Notes: generated by a model from the letters alone, not told the origin. Shown: positions 8,018 to 17,435, numbered from the stretch's first letter. The stretch is DNA of 37,401 bases from Desulfovibrionaceae bacterium (GCA_015709205.1 JACCQO010000031.1:1-37401), one strand, 5' to 3'. Translations and numbers: made by a program.

Positions 8018-9952
8018 ATGTCGGCGGTCAACATTCTGGTGGTCGATGACGAGCACATCGTCGCCCTGGATATCCGTAATACTCTCGAACGGTTGGGCTA
8101 CTCCGTCTGCGAAGTGGCCGCCACCGGGGAGGCCGCCGTGGCCGCGGCCGAGCGCCACGCCCCCGACCTCGTGCTCATGGACATCAAGCTCAAGGGCGGT
8201 ATGGACGGCATCCAGGCCGCCCAACGCATCAACGAGCAGCGGCCCACCCCCGTCGTCTACCTCACCGCCTTTTCCGACGACGGCACCCTGGGCCGTGCCA
8301 AGGCCTCCGGTCCCTTCGGCTACCTCATCAAGCCCTTCGAGGAACGCGAACTCCACTCCACCATCGAGATCGCCCTCTACAAGTTCCGCAGCGAAAAGGA
8401 ACTGCGCAGCGCCAAGCGCGCCGCCGAAGAGGCCAGCGTGGCCAAGTCCCTCTTCCTCGCGAACATGAGCCACGAGATCCGCACGAGCATGAACGGCATC
8501 ATCGGCATGACCGAGCTCACCCTGGAGACCAAACTCGACGACGAACAGCGCGACTACCTGGAAACCGTGCGCCAGTCCGCCGACACCCTGCTGGAGATCA
8601 TCAACGACATCCTCGACTTCTCCAAGATCGAGGCGCGCAAGCTGCGCCTGGCCGAACGCGACTTCGACCCGCGCCAGGTCGTGGGCAAGGTCGTCAAGTC
8701 CCTCTCGCCCGTGGCGCGGCGCAAGGGGCTCACCCTCTCCCACTTCGTCAGCCCCTCCGTGCCCGACCGCTTGCGCGGCGACCCGAACCGCCTCGGCCAG
8801 GTCCTCTCCAACCTCGTGGGCAACGCCATCAAGTTCACGGACTCCGGCAGCGTGGAGGTGGAGGCCAACCTCGTCGGCACCGAGGAAAACGGCACCCCGC
8901 CCGCGGCGCGCCTGCTCTTCTCCGTGCGCGACAACGGCTGCGGCATCGCCGAGGAAGACCAGCAGCGCATCTTCGAGACCTACCGCCAGGTCGATTTCCT
9001 CGACGAAAAAAACCCCGGCGGCACCGGACTCGGCCTGACCATCTGCCGCGAACTCGTCGCCCTCATGAACGGTTCCATCTGGGTGCGCAGCCGCCTGGGC
9101 CAGGGCGCCACCTTCCACTTCACCGCCTCCTTCCGCCAACTCCCGGCCCAGGACGCCTTCGCCGCGGCAGCCGCCACGCCCGAACGCCTCCCGCGCAAAA
9201 AACTCAAGGTCCTTGTGGCCGAAGACAACCTCATCAGCCAGAAGCTCGCCGTGCGCCTGCTCGAAAAGCAGGGCCACGAAACCGTCTGCGTGATCGACGG
9301 CGCCCAGGCCCTGGAACAACTCGCCGCCCGGCCCTACGACCTCGTGCTCATGAACATCCAGATGCGCGGCATGGGCGGCGTGGAGGCCGTGCACGCCATC
9401 CGCCGGGGCAGCGACGTGCTCGATCCCTCCGTGCCCGTCATCGCCATGACCGCCCACGCCCTCAAGGGCGACCGCCAACGCTTCCTCGACGCGGGCATGG
9501 ACGGCTTCATCCCCAAGCCCATCAACTCCATCATCTTCCAGCGCGCCATCACCCGCGCCGTCGAACACTCCCCGCAGGATCCCGTGCCCGCCCCCGGCGA
9601 CCCCGCTCCCGGCGACCACCCCCTGCTCGACCCCCAGGAGGCCCTGGCCCGCCTCGAAGGCGACCTCGGCCTGCTGCACGAGGTCTGGACCGCCTACCTG
9701 GACACCATCCCCGCAGACCTGAACGGCCTGCAGTCCGCCCTGGCCGCGGACGACCGCGACGCCGCCTACCGCCACGCGCACACCATCAAGGGCGCCTCCG
9801 CCAACATCGGCGCCAAGGCCGCCCAGGCCCTCGCCGCGCACGTCGAACGCGCCGTGCTGCGCAACGATCCCCCGACCGCCGCCGCCCTGCTCGCCACCCT
9901 GCGCGACTGCGTCGCCCACACCTGCGCCGCCCTGCGCGCCGCCGACGCGTAG
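8018..9952 (+). CDS. Hybrid sensor histidine kinase: REC - HisKA - HATPase - REC(Asn) - HPt
   Basis: This 644-residue soluble phosphorelay protein has no membrane segment. An N-terminal receiver (Asp55 in [10 protein letters not shown]) precedes a HisKA domain (His152 in [11 protein letters not shown]) and an HATPase (N box [24 protein letters not shown]). A second receiver at about 395-515 and a C-terminal HPt (His588 in [11 protein letters not shown]) follow. In the second receiver the phosphoacceptor Asp is Asn446 ([10 protein letters not shown]), while the upstream acidic residues (AEDN) and the switch Thr/Lys region are kept. The start at 8018 begins the receiver fold exactly. Input probably reaches the N-terminal receiver from another kinase. 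The stop codon overlaps a copy of the hairpin repeat. It lies just upstream of a second kinase and a NtrC-type regulator that may act in the same pathway. Confidence 0.92.
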   Translation: MSAVNILVVDDEHIVALDIRNTLERLGYSVCEVAATGEAAVAAAERHAPDLVLMDIKLKGGMDGIQAAQRINEQRPTPVVYLTAFSDDGTLGRAKASGPFGYLIKPFEERELHSTIEIALYKFRSEKELRSAKRAAEEASVAKSLFLANMSHEIRTSMNGIIGMTELTLETKLDDEQRDYLETVRQSADTLLEIINDILDFSKIEARKLRLAERDFDPRQVVGKVVKSLSPVARRKGLTLSHFVSPSVPDRLRGDPNRLGQVLSNLVGNAIKFTDSGSVEVEANLVGTEENGTPPAARLLFSVRDNGCGIAEEDQQRIFETYRQVDFLDEKNPGGTGLGLTICRELVALMNGSIWVRSRLGQGATFHFTASFRQLPAQDAFAAAAATPERLPRKKLKVLVAEDNLISQKLAVRLLEKQGHETVCVIDGAQALEQLAARPYDLVLMNIQMRGMGGVEAVHAIRRGSDVLDPSVPVIAMTAHALKGDRQRFLDAGMDGFIPKPINSIIFQRAITRAVEHSPQDPVPAPGDPAPGDHPLLDPQEALARLEGDLGLLHEVWTAYLDTIPADLNGLQSALAADDRDAAYRHAHTIKGASANIGAKAAQALAAHVERAVLRNDPPTAAALLATLRDCVAHTCAALRAADA

Positions 9953-10026
9953 CGGGGCTCCGCCCCGCACCCCGCTGGGGCGCTGCCCCAGACCCTGCCG
10001 GGGGGGATCATCCCCCCCGGGCCCCC
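9952..10026 (-). repeat. Composite hairpin repeat, copy B (short)
   Basis: On the minus strand this reads GGGGGGATGATCCCCCC followed by two 23-bp-period units with palindromes CTGGGGCAGCGCCCCAG (9975-9991) and GCGGGGCGGAGCCCCGC (9952-9968). It begins at the last base of the hybrid-kinase stop codon and could act as its transcription terminator. The long tail found in copies A, C and D is missing. Confidence 0.8.
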
Positions 10027-10118
10027 TGTTTCGGGCGCGCACGGGGCAGGGCCCGGACGCCGGGGCCGTTGACCTTGTGTGCGAAAACGAACATAGTGGC
10101 CGCAACCCCGAAGCCACC

Positions 10119-12017
10119 ATGAGCGACACCCCCAACGAAATCGCCACGCCGCCGCCCGGCGCCACCGTCCTCGAACGCGCCTTCCTCGGCCGCAACGAAG
10201 CCGTGGTGGCCGCCTCGGGCCGCTCCGGGCACTGGGCCTGGAATCCCCGCGACGGCTCCTTCCTGCTCGACGATGTGCTCCGCTCCCTGCTCGGGCCGCC
10301 GGACGCCGAACTCCCCGACACCGCCGCCGGGCTCCTGGAACTCATCGCCCCCCGGGACCGCCGCCGCGTGGAACGCGAATTCCTGCGCCTGCTCTCCGGA
10401 CAGGTCTCCACCCTGGAGGTCGAGCACCAGGCCCTGACCCTGCGCGACGAGGAACTCTGGGTCCTCACGCGCGGCGCGGTGCTGCGCGCCCCGGGCCCCG
10501 GCCCCAGCCTGGTCATCGGCACCTGCGTGGACATCACCGCGCGCCACGCCGCCGAAACCGTGCTCCGCGCCGAACGCGACCGCCTCTACTCCGTGCTCGA
10601 CCGGTTGCCCGTATTCCTCGCGCTCATCGCGCCCGACCACACCCTGCGCTTCACCAACCACCTCTTTCGCGAGGAATTCGGCGCAACGCAGCCCGAAACC
10701 TGCCACTTCGCCCTGCACCGCCGCCGCACGCCCTGCGAGGTCTGCCCCACCTTCGACGTCTTCGAGACCAAGAGCCTCACCGTCTGGGACACCGCCATCC
10801 GCGGCAGGCACTACCAGATCTTCGACTACCCCTTCCAGGACGGCGACGGTTCGCCCCTGGTCCTACAGCTCGGCTTCGACGTCACCCGCATGTACAAGGC
10901 CCAGCGCGCCATGCAGGCCAGCGAGGAACGCTACCGCTCGATCACCGACAACCTCGCCCTGGGCATCGCGGTGCTCGGGCCGGACCTGCGCGTCCAGGCC
11001 GCCAACCCCAAGATGCGCCAGTGGTTCGACGTGGAACCCGCGCACGAGCCCCTGTGCCACGAGGCCACCCGTTTCTGCGTCGCGCCCGGCCCGTGCCAGG
11101 GCTGCCCCTGCCTGCTCAGCTTCGTGGACGGCGCCATCCACGAAACCCTTTTCGAGAACGTCGGCCCCGAGGGCCGCAGCTACCGCGTGGTCGCCTGCCC
11201 CATCTTCGGCGAGGCCGCCGACGGCACGGCCAAGGGCCGCGTGGACGCGGTCATCGAGATGGTCGACGACGTCACCGAAAAGCTCGAAGTCCAGTCGCGC
11301 CTGCGCCTGGCCGAAAAGGTCCAGGCCCTGGGCACCCTGGCGGGCGGCCTGGCCCACGAGATCAACCAGCCCCTCAACGCCCTGCACCTCTACGCCTCGG
11401 GCCTGGAAATGCTCCTGGAAAAGGACGTGGGACCGGACCGCCAGACCCTGCGCACGCGCATCGGCTGGATCGTCAGCGAGACCGAGAAGATCCGCCAGAC
11501 CATCACGCACATGCGCGCCCTGGCGCGCGACGGCGAGGTCACCGTCGGCCCCACCAACCTCAACGCCGCGGTAATGCGCTCGCTCAAGCTCATCTCCGCC
11601 CAGCTCGAGGCCCACGGCACCGGCCTGGACCTGGACCTGGACCCCGACCTGCCCCGCGTGGCCGCCAACCCCGTGCAGCTCGAACAGGTCCTGCTCAACC
11701 TCGTCATCAACGCCATGCACGCCCTGGACGACATGGAGCACCGCGACAAGCGCGTGACCATCAGCGCCGCCCCGGACCCCGGCGCCCCCTCGCGCGTGCT
11801 CCTCGTGGTCGCGGACAACGGCCCCGGCCTCGGCGGCCGCGCCGACCGCATCTTCGACCCATTCTACACCACCAAGGACGCCGGCCGCGGCATGGGTCTG
11901 GGCCTGTCCCTGGTGCACACCTTCGTCACCTCCTGGGGCGGCTCGGTGACCGCCCGCGACCGCGCCGAGGGCGGCGCGGTGTTCACCGTGCGCCTCGCCG
12001 CCACGGCCGACGACTGA
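10119..12017 (+). CDS. PAS-PAS-PAS sensor histidine kinase
   Basis: This 632-residue kinase has three PAS-like segments (about 30-145, 155-270 and 275-395), then HisKA (His413 in GLAHEINQPLNAL) and HATPase (LNLVINAMHAL, DNGPGLGG, GMGLGLSLVHTF). The HEINQPL motif places it with NtrB/DctB-type kinases that partner sigma-54 activators. No membrane helix is visible, so it senses a cytoplasmic signal. PAS2 and PAS3 each have a cysteine cluster (CHFALHRRRTPCEVC and CHEATRFCVAPGPCQGCPC) that could bind a metal, cluster or haem or be redox-active. ATG 10119 is preferred over GTG 10077, because the sequence between them overlaps the repeat-adjacent leader. It lies 41 nt upstream of the response regulator and is its likely partner. 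Confidence 0.9.
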   Translation: MSDTPNEIATPPPGATVLERAFLGRNEAVVAASGRSGHWAWNPRDGSFLLDDVLRSLLGPPDAELPDTAAGLLELIAPRDRRRVEREFLRLLSGQVSTLEVEHQALTLRDEELWVLTRGAVLRAPGPGPSLVIGTCVDITARHAAETVLRAERDRLYSVLDRLPVFLALIAPDHTLRFTNHLFREEFGATQPETCHFALHRRRTPCEVCPTFDVFETKSLTVWDTAIRGRHYQIFDYPFQDGDGSPLVLQLGFDVTRMYKAQRAMQASEERYRSITDNLALGIAVLGPDLRVQAANPKMRQWFDVEPAHEPLCHEATRFCVAPGPCQGCPCLLSFVDGAIHETLFENVGPEGRSYRVVACPIFGEAADGTAKGRVDAVIEMVDDVTEKLEVQSRLRLAEKVQALGTLAGGLAHEINQPLNALHLYASGLEMLLEKDVGPDRQTLRTRIGWIVSETEKIRQTITHMRALARDGEVTVGPTNLNAAVMRSLKLISAQLEAHGTGLDLDLDPDLPRVAANPVQLEQVLLNLVINAMHALDDMEHRDKRVTISAAPDPGAPSRVLLVVADNGPGLGGRADRIFDPFYTTKDAGRGMGLGLSLVHTFVTSWGGSVTARDRAEGGAVFTVRLAATADD

Positions 12018-12058
12018 ACCGCGGCGCGACCGCCGCGCCGCACAACGGACACCGAAGC

Positions 12059-13504
12059 ATGCGCATCCTCATCGTGGACGACAGCGAAAACAGCCTCCAG
12101 GGCCTCGGCGTGGTGCTCCAGGACCTGGGCTACGACCCCGTGCCCTGCCGCAGCGCCGAAGAGGCCCTGGAGGCCGCGGAGCGCGAGGCCTTTCCCCTGG
12201 TCATCACCGACATCCGCATGCCCGGCATGGACGGCATCGAACTGCTCGCGCGGCTCAAGGCCGACGAGCGCTCGCGCCTGTCCGACATCGTCATCATCAC
12301 CGGCCACGGCGACATGGAAACCGCCATCGAGGCCCTGCGCAAGGGGGCCTACGACTACCTCAACAAGCCCATCAACGCCCGCGAGCTGGCCGCCATCGTG
12401 CGCCGCAGCGCCGAACACCAGGCCCTGCTGCGCGAAAACCGCGACTGGCGCAAGCGCTTCACCCGCCGCGTGGACGAGGCCACCGAGGAGGTCCGCCGCG
12501 ACCTCGACCGGGTGCGCGACCAACTGCGCTCCGCCACCGGCATCGGCAGCATCGTGGCCCAGTCCCAGGCCATGCGCCGCCTGGTGGAGGAAACCCGCCT
12601 CTACCACTCGAACCCCGAGGTTCCCGTGCTCCTGGAGGGCGAAACCGGCACCGGCAAGGAAGTCCTGGCCCGCCTGATCCACTTCGGCGAGCGCGGCAAC
12701 GACGCCCCCTTCGTGGCCATCAACTGCTCCGCCATCCCCGCCAATCTCTTCGAGAGCGAGCTCTTCGGCCACGCGCCCGGGGCCTACACCGGCAGCACCC
12801 GCAAGGGCGCGCAGGGCAAGCTCGAACTGGCGGGCACCGGCACCCTCTTCCTCGACGAAGTCGCGGAAATGCCCCTGGAACTGCAGCCCAAGCTCCTGCG
12901 CGTGCTCGAATCCCGGCGCTTCTTCCGCGTCGGCGGCGTGCGCGAAGTCGAGTTTCAGGCCCGCGTCATCTGCGCCGCCAACCGCAACCTCGACGAACTC
13001 GTGACCAAGGGGAGCTTCCGCCGCGACCTCTACCACCGCCTCAAGGTCGGGCACATGGTCATCCCGCCCCTGCGCCAGCGCACCGAAGACCTGGCCCCCC
13101 TGGCCCAGAACTTCCTGGAACGCGAGGCCGTACGCAAGCGCAAGCGCTTTCAGGCCATCTCCCTGGAAGCCCTGCACCTGCTCGCCGCCCACGATTGGCC
13201 CGGCAACGTGCGCGAACTCGAAAACACCATCGAACGCGCCGTGCTCACCTGCGACGACGTGGAGCTCAAGCCCGAACACGTCGCCTTCCTGACCCGCGAC
13301 TCCGCCGCCGCACCTCCAGCCGCGGCCCCCTCCCTGGCCCCGGGCCGCATGACCCTGCCCGACGACAGGCTCGATCTCGAGGAACTCATCGACACCGTGG
13401 TGCGCCTGGCCCTGGAAAAATGCCGCGGCAACAAGAGCCGCACCGCCGAATACCTCGGCATCTCCCGCTTCGCCCTGCACCGCCGCCTGCAAAAGGACCG
13501 CTGA
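12059..13504 (+). CDS. Sigma-54-dependent NtrC-family response regulator
   Basis: This 481-residue protein has a receiver (Asp51 in VITDIRMPGMDG) and a coiled linker (about 125-165). An AAA+ sigma-54 activation domain follows (Walker A GETGTGKE at about 194-201, Walker B GTLFLDEVAEMP), then a Fis-type helix-turn-helix (KCRGNKSRTAEYLGISRFAL). The sigma-54 contact loop reads GAYTGS (241-246) instead of the usual GA(F/Y)TGA. It would activate sigma-54 promoters after phosphorylation by the kinase immediately upstream. The spacing (41 nt) and shared strand support a two-component operon. No clear -24/-12 site is seen nearby, so its targets are probably elsewhere. Confidence 0.93.
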   Translation: MRILIVDDSENSLQGLGVVLQDLGYDPVPCRSAEEALEAAEREAFPLVITDIRMPGMDGIELLARLKADERSRLSDIVIITGHGDMETAIEALRKGAYDYLNKPINARELAAIVRRSAEHQALLRENRDWRKRFTRRVDEATEEVRRDLDRVRDQLRSATGIGSIVAQSQAMRRLVEETRLYHSNPEVPVLLEGETGTGKEVLARLIHFGERGNDAPFVAINCSAIPANLFESELFGHAPGAYTGSTRKGAQGKLELAGTGTLFLDEVAEMPLELQPKLLRVLESRRFFRVGGVREVEFQARVICAANRNLDELVTKGSFRRDLYHRLKVGHMVIPPLRQRTEDLAPLAQNFLEREAVRKRKRFQAISLEALHLLAAHDWPGNVRELENTIERAVLTCDDVELKPEHVAFLTRDSAAAPPAAAPSLAPGRMTLPDDRLDLEELIDTVVRLALEKCRGNKSRTAEYLGISRFALHRRLQKDR

Positions 13505-13602
13505 CGTCGGCGGGGCAACGCCCGCCCCACGCGGCCCGACGCGACGGGCCGGGAAGGGAGGGACGCGGCCGGGGAGCCCGGAAAGCAGATCCTCTCCCGA
13601 AT

Positions 13603-14097
13603 TCAGAGTTCCCGCTGGCAGTACACCACGTCGAACAGCGTGCCGTTCTTCTCCCCGACCCGCTCCAGCCGACCGCATTGCCGGAAGCCGTTCTTCAGGT
13701 GAAACCGGATGCTGCCCTCGTTCAGGGAGGAGATGCAGGCCAGCACCATGGCGATGCCCGCCTCGCGCGCCCGGGCGAGAAGATGCGCCAGAAGTCGGCC
13801 GCCCAGCCCCAGGCCGGTCTCCCCGGGCGCGATGAAGTACGCGACCTCGGCGGTCCGCGCAAAGGTCGGGATGGGGTTGTAGGGCCGCAGCAGGCCGAAC
13901 CCGACGACCTCGCCCGCGCCGTTCCTGACGGTCGCCGAGGGAAAGCGCCGACAGATTTCCAGGAACGTTGCAAAGGCTTCCTCCGGGAGCCGCTTTTCCG
14001 GGAAGGCCGCAAAGCCGTTTTCGATGTAGTGGTTGAAGATGGCCATGATCGGCCCCGCGTCCCCGGGGCCGATGGGCGTGAAGGTGTCGTCGCGCAT
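13603..14097 (-). CDS. GNAT-family N-acetyltransferase (Pat-like)
   Basis: This 164-residue acetyl-CoA-dependent acyltransferase has the acetyl-CoA binding loop GETGLGLGGRLLAHLL (about 99-114) and the C-terminal SIRFHLKNGFRQCG segment typical of phosphinothricin-type acetyltransferases. The early FNHYIENGFAAF segment also fits that subfamily, whose members acetylate amino acids or their analogues. The ATG has AAGGAA 7 nt upstream. It lies 29 nt downstream of the TetR gene on the same strand and is probably controlled by it, which suggests a detoxification or stress role. The true substrate is not predictable. Confidence 0.87.
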   Translation of the reverse strand: MRDDTFTPIGPGDAGPIMAIFNHYIENGFAAFPEKRLPEEAFATFLEICRRFPSATVRNGAGEVVGFGLLRPYNPIPTFARTAEVAYFIAPGETGLGLGGRLLAHLLARAREAGIAMVLACISSLNEGSIRFHLKNGFRQCGRLERVGEKNGTLFDVVYCQREL

Positions 14098-14126
14098 CAC
14101 GGTTCCTTGTTGTCGCCCCTTGGTTG

Positions 14127-14744
14127 TCAGGGTCCCTTGGTTATCAGGGTTCTGAAGACGTTCCAGGTCGCCCGCACCCGGTCCTGCATGTCGGCCGCGG
14201 TGCAGGAACTGCGGCACTCGAGGATCTCGGTGAGGAAGATCCCCATGAACAGCCGGACCAGCACATCGCGGTCGTGCGCCCCCCCGAGACGTCCCTCGCG
14301 CTGCGCTTCCGCAAGAAGGGCCGCGACCGCATTGCGCAGGGGCAGCGTGTTCCGCAGGATCCGCGCCTTCTTCTCCGGATGTCGCGAAAGGATCTCCAGG
14401 GTGACGAAATGCCTGCCCGCCCCGAGACGTTCCACCAGAAAGGCGACATGCGCCATGAGGACGGCCTCCAGTTTTTCCAGCGGATCGCCCGGCCCGGCGC
14501 AGATCGCGTCCAGACCGGCCTGCAGGGCCTCGCCCACGAGGTCGAGGACGGCGTCCACGATCTCCTCCTTGCCGGCGAAATGCCGGTAGGCCGCGGACGG
14601 GGTCGTGCCGATGGCGGCTGCCACCTTGCGGAGGGTCAGTCCGTCGATGCCCTCCCGCGCGATGAGCGCAAGCCCGGCCTCCGCGATCTGCTCCCTCCGG
14701 GCTGCGCCCGATGCGTAAGGCCTTTTCGCGACCTTCCTTGTCAC
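14127..14744 (-). CDS. TetR-family transcriptional regulator
   Basis: This 205-residue protein has an N-terminal TetR helix-turn-helix (RREQIAEAGLALIAREGIDG, then TLRKVAAAIGTTPSAAYRHFAGKEE, about residues 15-60) and an all-helical ligand-binding C-terminal domain. The start is GTG 14744, supported by GGGAGG 8 nt upstream; the open frame extends to 14822 but without conserved sequence. It precedes the GNAT gene and probably represses this two-gene operon. An imperfect 20-bp palindrome in its own leader (14771-14790) is a candidate operator, placed just downstream of a possible promoter. The inducing ligand is unknown. Confidence 0.88.
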   Translation of the reverse strand: MTRKVAKRPYASGAARREQIAEAGLALIAREGIDGLTLRKVAAAIGTTPSAAYRHFAGKEEIVDAVLDLVGEALQAGLDAICAGPGDPLEKLEAVLMAHVAFLVERLGAGRHFVTLEILSRHPEKKARILRNTLPLRNAVAALLAEAQREGRLGGAHDRDVLVRLFMGIFLTEILECRSSCTAADMQDRVRATWNVFRTLITKGP

Positions 14745-14770
14745 GCGGTCTCCCTCCCGGATCTCCTCAA

Positions 14771-14790
14771 AAGTAGACTGCTGTTCACTT
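14771..14790. promoter_or_regulatory. Candidate TetR operator
   Basis: AAGTAGACTG/CTGTTCACTT is an imperfect 20-bp palindrome (7 of 10 positions symmetric) lying 26-46 nt upstream of the tetR GTG. Its position just past the candidate -10 element would let bound repressor block transcription. Confidence 0.4.
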
Positions 14791-14793
14791 CTT

Positions 14794-14822
14794 CCCCTAC
14801 CGCCCCGGGCCAATGCCGTCAA
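14794..14822 (-). promoter_or_regulatory. Candidate sigma-70 promoter for tetR-GNAT
   Basis: On the minus strand TTGACG (14822-14817) is separated by 17 nt from TAGGGG (14799-14794). The -35 is good and the -10 weak. Confidence 0.3.
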
Positions 14823-14999
14823 TCGCCCACCGCCATGGATCGGGCGGATTCCGTGCCCGCCCCTGTCCCGCGGCCCAGTCCCGCAGCCCGGCCCGGGTGA
14901 CGAACCAGTTAAATCTTCTATACGTTTTAGCGCTCGGTATCGGATTGCTTGCTATCCGGAATATTTCCTAGTAACTAATCCTTCAACGCAGCAATGCCC

Positions 15000-15020
15000 G
15001 AATTCCCGTCCTGGGAATTC
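15000..15020. repeat. Perfect inverted repeat upstream of the chemoreceptor gene
   Basis: GAATTCCC and GGGAATTC are separated by 5 nt. The element lies about 75 nt before the GTG start, so it could be an operator or a leader-RNA hairpin. Confidence 0.5.
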
Positions 15021-15095
15021 AACACGTTGGGCCCGCCGAGAATCTCCCATCGAAGATTCCCGAGACTCTACATAAAACCTAATGAGGAAACGAAC

Positions 15096-16898
15096 GTGGG
15101 TACTCTGTCCATCCGCGGGAAACTGCTCGTCCTGTTTTTCATCGCCTGTTTCGTCACCGTGGCCATCATCGGCATCGGCGTCTTCTTTTCCTACAAGCTG
15201 ACGGACCTGGAAGTGGCCAAGGCCCAGGAGCTCATGCTCGAGGGCCAGCGCGAAAAGATCCGCGTGGCCACGGACTCCATGGCCGAGGCCCTGTCCAAGG
15301 CCGTGGCCGACGCGCCGGACGACGCCGCCAGGATCGAAACGATCCGCCGGCTGATCAAGGACGCCTTCTTCGAGAAGGACCGCTCCGGCTACTACTACGT
15401 CTACCGGGGCACCACCAACGTGGCGCACCCGGTCAAGCCCGCCCTGCAGGGCAAGGACCTGAACGACCTCAAGGGCAAGGACGGCGTGTACTCGGTGCGC
15501 GAGCTGGCCCGCAAGGCGCAGTCCGGCGGCGGATTCGTGGACTTCGTGTGGGACAAGCCCGGCAAGGACAAGCCCATGCCCAAGCTCGGCTACGCCGCCA
15601 TGATCCCGGGCACCCCCTTCTGGGTCGGCACCGGGGTCTACGTGGACAACATCGACGAGCGCGCCGCCGCGATCCGCCGGGAGATGATGCAGACGAGCAA
15701 CGCGAACGTCATGATCCAGGTCGGGGCCGCCGTGGCCCTGATCCTGCTCCTGCTGCTGCCCTTCAGCCTGGTCGTCTCCCGCAACATCATCAATCCGCTG
15801 CGCAGGACCAAGCAGGCCGCGCAGCAGATCGCCTCCGGCGACATGAACGTGGTCCTGGAGGCCGAGCACCGGGACGAAATCGGCGAGCTGCAGCAGGCGC
15901 TGTCCGTGATGGCCGAAGAATTGCGCCGGAACATGGCCGAGATGGCCGCAAAGGGACAGGAGGCCGCGCGCAAGGCCGAAGAGGCCGAGCGCGCCAGCCG
16001 CGAGGCCCAGGCGGCGAACCAGCGGGCGGAGTCCCAGACCGCGGAGCTGCTCGAGGCCGCCGCGCGGCTCGATCAGGTGGTGGTCTCGGTCACGGCGGCC
16101 TCGGAAAGCCTCATGGTCCAGATCGAGCAGTCCAGCGCCGGAGCCTCGGAGCAGTCCCAGCGGGTGGACGAGACGGCCACGGCCATGGAGCAGATGAGCG
16201 CCACGGTCCTGGAGGTGGCCTCCAACGCGTCGCACGCTTCGGAGGCCGTGTCCCGGGCCCGGGACAGGGCCGAGGCGGGCGCCGACGTGGTCAACCGCGC
16301 CGTGGCCGCCATCGAGCAGGTCTCGGGCCAGTCCCGGCAGCTCATGGCCGACATGAACGCCCTGGGCGGCCAGGCCGAGGGCATCGGCCGGATCATGGAC
16401 GTGATCAACGACATCGCGGACCAGACCAACCTCTTGGCCCTCAACGCCGCCATCGAGGCCGCCCGCGCGGGCGAGGCGGGCCGGGGCTTCGCCGTGGTGG
16501 CCGACGAGGTGCGCCGGTTGGCGGAAAAGACCATGACAGCCACCCGCGACGTGGCCAGCGCCATCAAGGCCATCCAGGACGGCACGCGCAAGAACATCGA
16601 CAACACGGTCCACTCCGTGGAGACCATCGAACAGGCCACGACGCTGGCCGGCGAGTCCGGGGATTCGCTGCGCCGGATCGTGGCGCTGGTGGGCGACGCC
16701 GCGGGCCAGGTCCAGTCCATCGCCGCCGCCGCGGAGGAGCAGTCCGCGGCGTCGGAGGAGATCGGCCGCAGCATCGATGGCATCAACGGCATCTCCGGCG
16801 AGACCGCCCGGGCCATGGAATCCTCGCGGCGGGTGGTGGCCGACCTGACCGAGCAGATCAGGACGCTGCACGAGCTGACCGAGCGGATGAAGTCGTAG
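15096..16898 (+). CDS. Methyl-accepting chemotaxis protein with periplasmic sCache domain
   Basis: This 600-residue chemoreceptor has a first transmembrane helix (about 8-30) and a periplasmic single-Cache domain (about 35-195). The Cache domain includes [16 protein letters not shown] and [14 protein letters not shown], typical of sCache_2. A second helix (about 208-230), a HAMP domain, a coiled coil and the kinase-control hairpin tip ([20 protein letters not shown]) follow. It would signal to CheA/CheW; small carboxylates are common ligands of this Cache class. The start is GTG 15096, which directly precedes the first helix, with a TGAGGAAA ribosome site upstream. No other chemotaxis gene is nearby. 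The 3' flank carries a structured region. Confidence 0.93.
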   Translation: MGTLSIRGKLLVLFFIACFVTVAIIGIGVFFSYKLTDLEVAKAQELMLEGQREKIRVATDSMAEALSKAVADAPDDAARIETIRRLIKDAFFEKDRSGYYYVYRGTTNVAHPVKPALQGKDLNDLKGKDGVYSVRELARKAQSGGGFVDFVWDKPGKDKPMPKLGYAAMIPGTPFWVGTGVYVDNIDERAAAIRREMMQTSNANVMIQVGAAVALILLLLLPFSLVVSRNIINPLRRTKQAAQQIASGDMNVVLEAEHRDEIGELQQALSVMAEELRRNMAEMAAKGQEAARKAEEAERASREAQAANQRAESQTAELLEAAARLDQVVVSVTAASESLMVQIEQSSAGASEQSQRVDETATAMEQMSATVLEVASNASHASEAVSRARDRAEAGADVVNRAVAAIEQVSGQSRQLMADMNALGGQAEGIGRIMDVINDIADQTNLLALNAAIEAARAGEAGRGFAVVADEVRRLAEKTMTATRDVASAIKAIQDGTRKNIDNTVHSVETIEQATTLAGESGDSLRRIVALVGDAAGQVQSIAAAAEEQSAASEEIGRSIDGINGISGETARAMESSRRVVADLTEQIRTLHELTERMKS

Positions 16899-16914
16899 GA
16901 GGGACAAAAAATAA

Positions 16915-17066
16915 GGAAGCCGCCCTGTGGCTTCCGATTGAAAGCGGCCAGTGCGCGAAGGTCCGGGGGGGGTGGCCCTTCGGGCACATGGCCGCTTTCG
17001 AAAGCCGCAGGGCGGCTACCCTGCATGGTGATCATGGCAGCGGGGGGGGGGTGTAGCCGAAGCTAC
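16915..17066 (+). other. Densely structured intergenic element, possible RNA
   Basis: Successive hairpins can form. They are GGAAGCC/GGCTTCC (16915-16935), GAAAGCGGCCA/TGGCCGCTTTC (16940-16999, enclosing GCCC-TTC-GGGC), AGCCG/CGGCT (about 17003-17017), CTGCATG/CATGGCAG (about 17021-17040) and GTAGC-CGAA-GCTAC (17053-17066). In addition, the segment 16918-16950 can pair as a whole with 16989-17017, which would exclude the first and third hairpins. Runs of 8 and 10 G residues (16965-16972, 17042-17051) interrupt it. It follows the chemoreceptor stop by 17 nt, so it could be a complex terminator, a 3'-UTR-derived RNA or a switchable structure. I cannot assign an Rfam class. Confidence 0.45.
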
Positions 17067-17323
17067 GTCCGCCATGAACGCGCTGTAGTTAGCAAGCTAT
17101 GTGCCGTTCCACCCTGCGGCGTCGTTTCATACCGCATCTCTTTGATTTGGCAGACGATCATTGCCACAACTCCGTAACGTTCCGAAAAGGTTCCGTCGGC
17201 TTTACGTGCGACTTCGCGCGAACGATCGTGCGTTATCGCACGCACCTCTTCGGGCCCGAGCGCGGAACCTCCCCAATCGTGAGGCTCCGCAGCCCCGCGG
17301 CGCTCTTCCCCTCTCCCCTCTCC

Positions 17324-17435
17324 CCTTCCACCCTGTGCCGCGTAGCGGCACGCGGCGGCGAGCGAGCGTTCCGGGTCCCCCGACCAGGGGGCCCTGGGAG
17401 GGTGATCCCCCGGCGGGGTCTGGGACGGAGCCCCA
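17324..17435 (+). repeat. Composite hairpin repeat, copy C
   Basis: It shares the CCTTC-ACCCTGTGCCGCG start, the GGCACGCGGCG and GAGCGTTCCGG segments, a degenerate GGAGGGTGATCCCCC palindrome and one imperfect 17-nt hairpin (17419-17435) with copies A and D. Read from comF, it begins 15 nt after the stop codon, in the same gene-relative orientation as copies B and D. Confidence 0.75.

Larger units (their letters stand above)
14745..15095. other. Divergent intergenic region, tetR / chemoreceptor
   Basis: This gene-free stretch carries the TetR promoter and operator candidates on the minus strand. On the plus side an AT-richer block (about 14905-14975) precedes the chemoreceptor and probably holds its promoter. 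A perfect inverted repeat GAATTCCC-gtcct-GGGAATTC occupies 15000-15020, and a smaller one (GAATCT/AGATTC) lies near 15042-15061 in the leader. No motility sigma-28 site is convincing. Confidence 0.5.

Noticed and set aside
13505-13602. Terminator between the NtrC-type gene and the GNAT gene
   Set aside because: GC-rich hairpins (GGCGGG/CCCGCC, CGGCCC/GGGCCG) exist, but no T tract follows on either strand.
16960-17070. Cyclic-di-GMP-I (GEMM) riboswitch
   Set aside because: Only short stretches resemble the consensus, G runs interrupt it, and there is no downstream gene on that strand; kept only as a structured element.
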